A stretch of DNA of 5,440 nt from an uncultured Gammaproteobacteria bacterium (GTDB lineage: Bacteria; Pseudomonadota; Gammaproteobacteria; Pseudomonadales; DT-91): contig CAKMZU010000195.1 of the NCBI GenBank assembly GCA_929200485.1, forward strand, positions 1 through 5,440, written 5' to 3'. Below are positions 1-5,113 of the stretch, in pieces; position 1 is the stretch's first letter; each line of letters opens with the position of its first letter. Under the pieces are notes generated by a model. That model was not told where the DNA came from. It did not search any database and saw only the letters and a program-made list of their open reading frames with translations. Position numbers and translations under genes: made by a program.

Positions 1-1
1 C

Positions 2-2011
2 CTTAACTCTCAGCAAAAAAAGGCAGTGAAAGAGATTTCATCGCCCTGCCTGGTTCTTGCAGGCGCAGGCAGCGGTAAAACAAGCGTTATCACCCAAAAA
101 ATTGCCTATTTAATCGATCAGTGTGGCATTCCTGCGAAAAACATCGCAGCAGTTACTTTTACTAATAAAGCCGCAAAGGAAATGAAAGAGCGTGTAGGTA
201 AATTGTTACCTAAGAACCAGACGCGCGGCTTGATGGTGTCAACCTTTCATACTTTAGGCCTTAACATCATTCGAAAAGAGGCCGCCTTATTAAATCGACG
301 AGCAGGGTTTTCGATCTTTGATGCTGAGGATGCCAAGGCATTGCTTAAAGAGTTGGCTATGGCGCAGGGAGAGTTTGATTTAGACCTGATTGATTTTGTA
401 CAGCAAACGATTTCACATCTAAAAAATGCCATGACCTCGCCAAAGAAAGCCGTTGAGCAGGCAAAAAACCCACAGGAAATGCAAGTCGCTATTATATATC
501 AGCAATATCAGGAGGCCTTGGAAGCTTATAATGCGGTCGATTTTGACGATTTGATTGGTTTACCGGTTAATCTTTTTCAAAGCAATGCGGAGGTGTTGGC
601 AAAGTGGCAGAGTCGAATTCGGTATCTCTTGGTTGATGAGTATCAGGATACCAATCATTGCCAATACGCTTTGGTTAAGCTTTTAGTGGGGGGGCGCCAT
701 GGGTTGACGGTAGTGGGTGATGATGACCAATCAATTTATGCATGGCGTGGTGCAAATCCTGAGAACCTTTCAGAGTTGCAAACAGATTTTCCAACCTCGA
801 AGCTGATCAAGCTTGAGCAAAACTATCGATCGACCGGTATTATTTTAGATTGTGCCAATACCCTGATTCAAAATAATCCTCATGTGTTTGATAAAAAGTT
901 ATGGAGTGATTTAGCGTTCGGACAGCCGATTCGTGTGATTGCTACCGCTAATGAAAAGGTTGAGTCGGAACGAATAGCCAACGAAATTATTTCAGCAAGG
1001 CTTCGTAAGCAAAACAAGTACAGTGATTATGCCATTCTTTATCGTAGTAACCATCAGGCACGATTAATGGAGCTGGCGTTACGCTCTGAGAATATTCCCT
1101 ACAGTATTAATGGTGGTGTATCGTTTTTTTCAAGAACTGAGATCAAAGACATCATGGCTTATCTCAGGTTGCTGGCAAATCCTGATGACGATAATGCATT
1201 TTTGCGCATCATCAACGTGCCAAGAAGAAAGATAGGCACTTCGACTTTGCAAGCTTTGGCGAAAGTAGCCAAAGATAGAAATTTAAGCATGCTTTCTGCC
1301 TGTGATAGTTATTTAAATAATACAGAATTATCACAAGTTGCCATTGAGAATCTTAAAGGGTTTTATCAATGGATGCAGGACTTGATGCGTGTGATGGATG
1401 AGAAAAGCCCGATTCAAGTCGCGCAACAAATGGTAGAGGAAATTGGTTACGAAGCCTGGTTGCATGCAAATAGTGCGAATGCACAAGCAGCTGAGCGACG
1501 AATGGAGAATATTCGATTTTTATTGGATAACCTGCAAAGTGCGTATCAATACGAACAGGAAGAATCAGATGATGCAACGATTAAAGACGCAATAAATCGT
1601 CTGATTCTCAGGGATATGATGGAGAGGCAATCCGAGGAGGAAGAGGAGGATACCGTGCAGATGTTGACAATGCATGCCGCGAAGGGGTTGGAGTACCCTA
1701 CCGTTTTTATGATAGGTGTTGAGGAAGAAATCCTGCCCCACCGAAATAGCATTGAATCGGATGATATTGAGGAAGAACGGCGGTTGGCTTATGTGGGTAT
1801 CACACGCGCTCGTGAGAATTTGATTATCACTTATGCCAATCAGCGAAAACAGTTTGGCGAAATGCTGGATACAACGCCGAGTCGGTTTATTGATGAGTTG
1901 CCGAGCGAGCATATTCAGTTTGAGGGGCGAAGTTCTGAGGATTCAGAAGCCAATATTCAGCAAGGACAGGAAACGCTTGATGGCTTAAAGCGATTGTTTG
2001 ACGATTTTTAG
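2..2011 (+). CDS. rep: ATP-dependent DNA helicase Rep (5' end just outside window)
   Basis: This is a superfamily 1A (UvrD/Rep) 3'-5' DNA helicase, which in the cytoplasm unwinds duplex DNA and clears proteins ahead of the replication fork. Counting the codon at base 2 as residue 1, the visible motifs are the N-terminal Q motif (LNSQQKKAV), Walker A AGAGSGKT (20-27), motif Ia TFTNKAA, Ib STFHTLGL, Walker B LLVDEYQDT (DEYQ at 212-215), motif III GDDDQSIYAWRG (239-250), motif IV NYRST (about 274-278), motif V QMLTMHAAKGLEYP (from 553) and motif VI EERRLAYVGITRARE (from 591). The similarity to E. coli Rep is end to end. E. coli Rep begins MRLN and the open frame here begins LN, so the true start lies about two codons left of the window. 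An in-frame GTG at 26 would cut off the Q motif and is unlikely to be the start. Visible length is 669 residues; about 671 is expected against 673 in E. coli. The gene looks intact and converges on the cytochrome gene. Confidence 0.97.
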   Translation, partial: LNSQQKKAVKEISSPCLVLAGAGSGKTSVITQKIAYLIDQCGIPAKNIAAVTFTNKAAKEMKERVGKLLPKNQTRGLMVSTFHTLGLNIIRKEAALLNRRAGFSIFDAEDAKALLKELAMAQGEFDLDLIDFVQQTISHLKNAMTSPKKAVEQAKNPQEMQVAIIYQQYQEALEAYNAVDFDDLIGLPVNLFQSNAEVLAKWQSRIRYLLVDEYQDTNHCQYALVKLLVGGRHGLTVVGDDDQSIYAWRGANPENLSELQTDFPTSKLIKLEQNYRSTGIILDCANTLIQNNPHVFDKKLWSDLAFGQPIRVIATANEKVESERIANEIISARLRKQNKYSDYAILYRSNHQARLMELALRSENIPYSINGGVSFFSRTEIKDIMAYLRLLANPDDDNAFLRIINVPRRKIGTSTLQALAKVAKDRNLSMLSACDSYLNNTELSQVAIENLKGFYQWMQDLMRVMDEKSPIQVAQQMVEEIGYEAWLHANSANAQAAERRMENIRFLLDNLQSAYQYEQEESDDATIKDAINRLILRDMMERQSEEEEEDTVQMLTMHAAKGLEYPTVFMIGVEEEILPHRNSIESDDIEEERRLAYVGITRARENLIITYANQRKQFGEMLDTTPSRFIDELPSEHIQFEGRSSEDSEANIQQGQETLDGLKRLFDDF

Positions 2012-2035
2012 GCTTTGGGGTGCGGTGTTAGAGTC

Positions 2036-2078
2036 AGCCCGCCCATTCGCCCATTAGTAGGCTCAGAATGAGCGGGTT
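2036..2078. terminator. imperfect hairpin between convergent genes, possible bidirectional terminator
   Basis: Bases 2036-2042 pair with 2072-2078 (core CCCGC with GCGGG, one G-T wobble). A 2+2 mismatch and an inner ATT/AAT stem follow. It lies in the 93-bp gap between the end of rep and the end of the cytochrome gene, where termination in both directions would be expected. Neither side has a proper T tract, so this is not a textbook intrinsic terminator. It could be a 3'-end stabilising structure or have no role. Confidence 0.35.
2040..2055. repeat. 8-bp perfect tandem duplication
   Basis: CGCCCATT occurs twice in a row (2040-2047 and 2048-2055) within the spacer downstream of rep. The first copy forms part of the left arm of the hairpin at 2036-2078 and the second lies in its loop. 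It probably arose by local slippage. No function is evident. Confidence 0.8.
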
Positions 2079-2104
2079 AATCCAAAAAGAAGTTAAGTAA
2101 TAGA

Positions 2105-2539
2105 TTAAGGCAGCATGAAATCAACGGCTGCTTTGATTTCATCAGCAGAGCAATCGCTACATAAGCCTTTTGCTGGCATTGCACCTACACCGTTTGTAGC
2201 GTTGGTATAAAGCGTCTCTACGCCTTTGGCAATGCGATCTTTCCACTGGCCGGCATTCCCTTTAATTGGAGCACCCGCTGCACCTGAAGTATGACAAGCG
2301 GTGCAGAATGTGTTGTAGATTTGCTCGCCTGAACGAGGCTCGTCACTGGCTTTGGCAACTGTCAGGTTTTTGGCACACTCTTCACCTTGCAGGCAAACGT
2401 CACCAACCGGTTTGATGCGTTCTGAAATTGCTTGAAGTTTTTGCTCGGAAAGTGCTAAAGCCTGCTGAGTAAGGCTGAACAAAACAAGGCTCATTAATAA
2501 GCCAAGTGCACGAGAAATAGAGCGATAGATTGGCTGCAT
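2105..2539 (-). CDS. cytochrome c5 family protein (periplasmic monohaem electron carrier)
   Basis: This 144-residue precursor carries a signal peptide: basic start, hydrophobic LGLLMSLVLFSL, likely cleavage after ALA at about residue 29. It should therefore be exported and receive covalent haem in the periplasm. The haem site is CTACH (Cys79, Cys82, His83). The sixth ligand is probably Met121 in GVGAMPAKG. The Cys127-x-x-Cys130 pair just after the Met loop is a c5 hallmark that forms a disulfide in the family. The N-terminal extension RIKPVGDVCLQGEEC (two further Cys, 49 and 55) is also common in gammaproteobacterial members. The likely role is shuttling electrons to a terminal oxidase or reductase; the partner cannot be told here. 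The ATG is supported by AAAGGGA six bases upstream (2546-2552 on the complement). It is monocistronic and convergent with rep; rep and a c5 gene are also near each other in pseudomonads (cycB), from memory. Confidence 0.93.
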   Translation of the reverse strand: MQPIYRSISRALGLLMSLVLFSLTQQALALSEQKLQAISERIKPVGDVCLQGEECAKNLTVAKASDEPRSGEQIYNTFCTACHTSGAAGAPIKGNAGQWKDRIAKGVETLYTNATNGVGAMPAKGLCSDCSADEIKAAVDFMLP

Positions 2540-2574
2540 CTAAGATCCCTTTGGTTAGTCGTTATTTTTAGACG

Positions 2575-2602
2575 ATTATACCTTGTTGCTTTGGTGTGCG
2601 AA
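2575..2602 (-). promoter_or_regulatory. sigma70-type promoter of the cytochrome c5 gene
   Basis: Read on the complement, a perfect -10 TATAAT (2580-2575) is preceded after 16 bases by TTCGCA (2602-2597), a 4/6 match to the -35 consensus. Transcription would begin near 2568, giving a leader of about 29 bases that contains the ribosome binding site. Position and orientation fit the cytochrome gene. Confidence 0.6.
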
Positions 2603-2733
2603 AGTTTTTATACGGTTGGACGATCGATATAAATATCCCGCGTAGTTGAAATACTTGTTTTTTTAGATCAAGAAGGCGAACGCAAAGAAGTTGCTTTAAA
2701 AGAGGTTTGGCCATGATTCGAATTGTTTGAGAA

Positions 2734-2798
2734 GATTCGCAGCACTATTTGATAATAAATTGAGAATGTCCTTTCCTTGATTCAAAGTTCTGCGAATC
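2734..2798. repeat. 9-bp perfect inverted repeat with 47-bp loop
   Basis: GATTCGCAG (2734-2742) is matched by its exact complement CTGCGAATC (2790-2798). A further GATTCG lies at 2715-2720, inside the palindrome ATTCGAAT. No flanking direct duplication or transposase is visible. It may be a structured transcript, a remnant of a small mobile repeat, or chance. Confidence 0.55.
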
Positions 2799-3019
2799 GA
2801 GGAGGTGCAGGGCGCAACAATGCAAGCAATAAAACAAAGAAGCTATGGAGCGCCTGAGTTTACTGTCTGTCCTGCTTAAAAGTGAGACCCTAATACTCTG
2901 CTTTTACATAACTGTCTGATGATTTAAACCGTCAGAGCTAAAATAAAAACTTTGAAGATTTTTCAGCATTGACTGGATGGTCGATAAGAACAAGCCTCAT
3001 TGATTCTGGCATCTTGGCT

Positions 3020-3059
3020 ATTGAAAATTAGCTTGAGGCAGCAGAAGATTAATTTCAAT
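3020..3059. terminator. AT-rich hairpin just downstream of the orphan ORF
   Basis: ATTGAAAATTA (3020-3030) pairs with TAATTTCAAT (3050-3059) with one bulged A, around a 19-base loop. It begins 23 bases past the stop codon of the minus-strand ORF, where a 3'-end structure would be expected. The stem has few G/C pairs and no U tract follows, so termination activity is uncertain. Confidence 0.35.
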
Positions 3060-3082
3060 CATGATTTAAAACCTGTACCTGC

Positions 3083-3916
3083 TTACAATGAGATAAGGGA
3101 AGCAGAAGATAAAAAGTTAGCGTTTCTAGCAGGCAGTGCCTTAGGATCTGGAGACTTTTTATCGGGTAATGGTATTTTTTTAAATTCGGCTTCCCTAAAT
3201 CCTCCTTCACTGATTTTCGTCAATAATCTTGTTGGGCGAGCCTGTTTTTCATATTTAAAGAGAGTGTTTATATTTTCTGTTGACTCGGGATATTTTTTTT
3301 TCAAAAGATCAATGGTTTGATCATGTGAATCACCAATAAATATTGATGTAGGCCCCGCCATATTTGGCCAACCAAGAAAACTTTGGTGTTTACAAATAAA
3401 TTTCCTGCCACTTGTTAGGCTACCAATAAAAATAGTCCTCCTTTCATTTGTCCCATCAATTTTTTGAACCTGTAATTCTTTTTCGGAGAATTCCGTCTTT
3501 TCTCTACAGAATACTTTAAGGAAACTCTGGCTCAAACCTCTCCTTTTCTTTTGATTCACTATAGTGTTAGTGAGTTTATGGCATTCTTGAGGTTGACGTC
3601 TTTTGCTAATTTTTTCAAGTCTCACAAAGCGATATGTAGTTCGATCTTCCTGATCATTAATAGGTTGATTGGGCTGTTCATAGGTTGCTTCAGAGATTGC
3701 TTTAGAAACTATTGCTTCTTCAGGTTGAGGGTTTGAATGGGTACAGATACAACAGATACAACAGATACAACAGATACAACAGATACAACAGTAACAAGTA
3801 GCCTTGATATACCTAATAAAGCCTTTTAAATACTTTGTATGATGGCTTGATTTTTGAACGACTTCTATTGGGGTTGGATGTGGATGCGGAGGTGGAGGTG
3901 GAGAATTAAATGGCAT
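3083..3916 (-). CDS. orphan protein with cysteine string (Cys-Cys-Ile repeats), function unknown
   Basis: I do not recognise this 277-residue protein. A frame this long in AT-rich DNA, with normal amino-acid variety and no competing gene, argues that it is real. In order it shows: a Pro/His tract (residues 5-16, PPPPPHPHPTP); a short basic-hydrophobic segment YLKGFIRYIK (29-38); a cysteine string at 41-58 with 12 Cys in 18 residues, mostly the triplet Cys-Cys-Ile; a polar linker to about 90; then a Lys/Arg-rich body (KRR at 105-107, KKRR at 123-126) without membrane segments; and a tail rich in Lys and Pro ending in FLSSASLISL. There is no standard signal peptide. The ATG has AAAGGA upstream with a 10-base gap, somewhat long. 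Three simple-sequence tracts lie inside the gene: 3743-3791, 3875-3904 and 3293-3301. It stands alone between wide spacers, next to conserved genes. The cysteine string could be a lipidation/membrane-anchoring region or metal-binding; a host-directed effector is an inference only. Confidence 0.65.
   Translation of the reverse strand: MPFNSPPPPPHPHPTPIEVVQKSSHHTKYLKGFIRYIKATCYCCICCICCICCICCICTHSNPQPEEAIVSKAISEATYEQPNQPINDQEDRTTYRFVRLEKISKRRQPQECHKLTNTIVNQKKRRGLSQSFLKVFCREKTEFSEKELQVQKIDGTNERRTIFIGSLTSGRKFICKHQSFLGWPNMAGPTSIFIGDSHDQTIDLLKKKYPESTENINTLFKYEKQARPTRLLTKISEGGFREAEFKKIPLPDKKSPDPKALPARNANFLSSASLISL
3293..3301 (-). repeat. nine-base A tract inside the orphan ORF
   Basis: On the coding strand nine consecutive A encode Lys206-Lys208. 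Adding one A leads to a stop after 12 altered codons; removing one A leads to a stop after 8 altered codons. Either slip would remove roughly the last 55-60 residues. Confidence 0.85.
3743..3791 (-). repeat. 9-bp tandem repeat encoding the Cys-Cys-Ile string
   Basis: The plus-strand unit AGATACAAC is repeated five times perfectly (3745-3789), with two further matching bases on each side. A degenerate sixth unit follows at 3790-3798. On the coding strand the unit reads TGT TGT ATC, that is Cys-Cys-Ile. The period is a multiple of three, so gain or loss of units would change the string length without breaking the frame. Confidence 0.95.
3875..3904 (-). repeat. hexanucleotide repeat encoding the Pro/His tract
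   Basis: Five successive six-base units on the plus strand follow the pattern TGGATG, TGGATG, CGGAGG, TGGAGG, TGGAGA. On the coding strand they specify residues 5-14, alternating proline pairs with His-Pro pairs. The copies are diverged, so this tract is probably less slippery than the 9-bp repeat downstream. Confidence 0.75.
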
Positions 3917-4026
3917 GGAGTTCTGTTCCTTTAAGGGAGCTTATTAATAGGTCTGCAAGGTTTTTTGATCCAAACGATTAGAGTGACAGTGATTAATCAA
4001 TTGCTTAGGATCTTTGTTACTTTAAA

Positions 4027-4035
4027 GGGGGGGGG
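4027..4035. repeat. run of nine G upstream of the orphan ORF
   Basis: Nine consecutive G on the plus strand (nine C in the direction of the orphan ORF) lie about 110 bases upstream of that ORF's start. Runs of this length are prone to slippage and in some bacteria tune promoters. Whether this one lies in a promoter is not shown. Confidence 0.85.
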
Positions 4036-4143
4036 AGTTCATTAATTTTAGTGCATATTCCGGTGTATCGATTTAATTTTTTGCTGCTCAATTTGTTTGA
4101 TGCGCTAAAATACCCTGGATATAAATGTCGTCACCAAAAAGCG

Positions 4144-4187
4144 CATAAAATTATGAGTCAAGCCTGATAAAGCCTGTTTATTTTATG
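4144..4187. repeat. 8-bp AT-rich inverted repeat enclosing a direct repeat
   Basis: CATAAAAT (4144-4151) and ATTTTATG (4180-4187) are exact complements. The loop contains AAGCCTG twice (4160-4166 and 4170-4176). The left arm is also part of a smaller palindrome, CATAA-AA-TTATG (4144-4155), so two alternative folds exist. The role is unknown. Confidence 0.45.
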
Positions 4188-4254
4188 GGCAGCAGAAAGA
4201 GTAAAGCCGCCTCTTTAAAAATTGCTTGTATATTGATCAAGATTTGATAAGCCA

Positions 4255-4273
4255 GCCTTAACAAAATTAAGGC
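4255..4273. repeat. 7-bp perfect hairpin with 5-base loop
   Basis: GCCTTAA (4255-4261) pairs with TTAAGGC (4267-4273) around CAAAA. No T tract follows on either strand, so it is not a standard intrinsic terminator. It lies about 38 bases upstream of the proposed -35 of the yaiL-like gene and could be an operator-like palindrome or a transcript end. Confidence 0.5.
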
Positions 4274-4310
4274 CTTCAAATGATATGGAAAGAACCACTC
4301 CCCCTCTTCT

Positions 4311-4339
4311 TTGCGTTTTATCTTGTTGATAGCGATAAT
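4311..4339 (+). promoter_or_regulatory. candidate sigma70 promoter of the yaiL-like gene
   Basis: TTGCGT (4311-4316) is separated by exactly 17 bases from GATAAT (4334-4339), a 5/6 match to the -10 consensus. Transcription would start near 4346, leaving a leader of about 24 bases. A weaker alternative (TTGCTT at 4222 with GATAAG at 4246) lies further upstream. Confidence 0.45.
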
Positions 4340-4369
4340 TGGGCTTGATTATTTTTTTTGAGATGAATT

Positions 4370-4918
4370 ATGCCCTCCCTTCAAGATCAATTAATGAAAG
4401 CCGGTTTGGTTGATAAAGATAAAGCCAAAAAGATCAAAAAAACCAAGCATAAGCAGCAGAAAGTTGCACAAAAAAGCAAACATGTTGCTGAGGATGAGGT
4501 GAAACTTGCCGCAAAAGAGGCATTAAAAGCAAAAACAGAGGCGGATCGACAGCTGAATCTTGAAAATAAAGCAGCCTTGGAGAAAAAGGCCATTATTGCT
4601 CAGGTTAAACAGATGATCTTAATGAATCGGCTTGAACGAGTTAAAGGTGATGTCGCTTATAATTTTGTGGATCAAAATAAAGTGAAAACACTGTATGTGT
4701 TGCCAAAATTCCAGGAAGAATTGAGTCGTTCATTGCTCGCGATAGGAATCGTCGAGGAGCCTCAAGGCCGAACCTATCATTTAATTCCTAAAAAAGCGGC
4801 TGAAAAAATTGCAGAACGATCGCCTGAGCATGTCGTGATTATTGAAAAAGATGCGCAAACCCCGGAAGAGGATGACCCCTATGCTGATTATCAAATCCCA
4901 GATGACTTAATGTGGTGA
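4370..4918 (+). CDS. yaiL: YaiL-like protein, DUF2058 family
   Basis: This 182-residue protein belongs to the DUF2058 family (E. coli YaiL, 179 residues). The family is gammaproteobacterial, described as nucleoprotein- or polysaccharide-associated, and its molecular role is unsettled. The N-terminal signature LQDQLMKAGLVDKDKAKK matches YaiL. It is followed by a highly charged Lys/Ala/Glu stretch (about 15-75), probably helical or coiled-coil. Then comes the conserved core QVKQMILMNRLERVKGDVAY (78-97, YaiL has QVKQLIEMNR). The acidic tail EDDPYADYQIPDDLMW is almost identical to the YaiL C-terminus, so the gene is complete. No signal peptide is seen, so it is expected in the cytoplasm. Only a weak GAG lies before the ATG, but the start matches the family N-terminus. 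No terminator was recognised after the stop. Confidence 0.93.
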   Translation: MPSLQDQLMKAGLVDKDKAKKIKKTKHKQQKVAQKSKHVAEDEVKLAAKEALKAKTEADRQLNLENKAALEKKAIIAQVKQMILMNRLERVKGDVAYNFVDQNKVKTLYVLPKFQEELSRSLLAIGIVEEPQGRTYHLIPKKAAEKIAERSPEHVVIIEKDAQTPEEDDPYADYQIPDDLMW

Positions 4919-4992
4919 TGATATAGGGAAATTTTACCTTATTATCCTTCCGTGTTTTTATCTTCTTATACAGGCAGTTAGCTAAACCCTTA

Positions 4993-5020
4993 TTGAAGAT
5001 TTGGCATTTAACGCTATATT
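4993..5020 (+). promoter_or_regulatory. candidate sigma70 promoter of the TraF-like gene
   Basis: TTGAAG (4993-4998) and TATATT (5015-5020, 5/6 match) are 16 bases apart. They lie in the 195-bp gap after yaiL. Transcription would begin near 5027, giving a leader of roughly 85 bases that contains the stem-loop at 5062-5091. Confidence 0.4.
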
Positions 5021-5024
5021 TCAT

Positions 5025-5042
5025 TTGATTTTTTTAAATCAA
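5025..5042. repeat. 7-bp AT-rich palindrome at the proposed transcription start
   Basis: TTGATTT (5025-5031) and AAATCAA (5036-5042) are exact complements around TTTT. It sits just downstream of the candidate -10 element, where a repressor site or the start of the leader would lie. The half-sites resemble FNR half-sites, but the spacing is wrong for FNR. Confidence 0.4.
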
Positions 5043-5061
5043 TCGCACATTGGAAATGTAG

Positions 5062-5091
5062 AGCTTGTCGGGCAGCCGCCGACAATAAGCT
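5062..5091 (+). promoter_or_regulatory. GC-rich leader stem-loop before the TraF-like gene
   Basis: TTGTCGG (5065-5071) pairs with CCGACAA (5079-5085) around a 7-base loop. AGC (5062-5064) can add an outer stem with GCT (5089-5091) across a three-base bulge. It ends 22 bases before the start codon and is followed only by TTTT then ACAAAT. It could be a weak terminator for upstream transcripts, an attenuator, or a structure affecting ribosome access. None of these can be chosen from sequence alone. Confidence 0.45.
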
Positions 5092-5113
5092 TTTACAAAT
5101 AACAGAGGATGTT

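Larger units (their letters stand above)
2540..3082. other. gene-poor stretch between cytochrome c5 gene and orphan ORF
   Basis: No convincing gene is visible here on either strand. The left part holds the cytochrome ribosome binding site and promoter. A 9-bp inverted repeat spans 2734-2798 and an AT-rich hairpin lies at 3020-3059. The longest ATG-initiated plus-strand candidate noted is a 24-codon ORF (2845-2919) without a ribosome binding site. The size of the spacer is unusual next to the short gap after rep. It may be decayed or acquired sequence, but no recognisable remnant of a known gene was found. Confidence 0.6.
3917..4369. other. divergent intergenic stretch between orphan ORF and yaiL-like gene
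   Basis: No gene is supported in these 453 bases. The region contains the ribosome binding site of the orphan ORF (3927-3932), a run of nine G (4027-4035), inverted repeats at 4144-4187 and 4255-4273, a short AAGCCTG direct repeat at 4160-4176, and a promoter for the yaiL-like gene. For the orphan ORF only weak promoter hexamers were found on the complement (TATTAA about 30 bases upstream of the start), so none is called. A small RNA between about 4110 and 4280 is possible, but no clear terminator supports it. Confidence 0.6.

Noticed and set aside
1565..1912. Minus-strand open frames inside rep
   Set aside because: They are antisense shadows of a strongly conserved helicase gene and have no recognisable features.
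26..2011. GTG at 26 as the true start of Rep
   Set aside because: The frame stays open to the left edge and the preceding residues LNSQQKKA match the conserved Rep N-terminus with its Q motif.
2845..2919. 24-codon plus-strand ORF with a hydrophobic product
   Set aside because: There is no clear ribosome binding site or promoter, and the length is within chance expectation.
3000..3320. Plus-strand open frame of 106 codons starting TTG
   Set aside because: It overlaps the orphan ORF in antisense, has no ribosome binding site, and its protein resembles nothing recognisable.
3743..3796. Ferredoxin-type iron-sulfur motif in the cysteine string
   Set aside because: C-x2-C-x2-C spacing occurs in every phase of the repeat, but the x3-Cys-Pro completion is missing, so the match follows trivially from the repeat.
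3743..3798. CRISPR-like array
   Set aside because: The 9-bp units are directly adjacent with no spacers and lie in frame within a coding region.
3737..3829. Plus-strand 30-residue ORF reading Thr-Asp-Thr repeats through the 9-bp tandem repeat
   Set aside because: It is short, has no ribosome binding site, and is antisense to the much longer 277-codon frame.
5025..5042. FNR/CRP-like site
   Set aside because: The half-sites TTGAT and ATCAA are present, but the gap between them is 8 bases rather than the 4 an FNR box needs.
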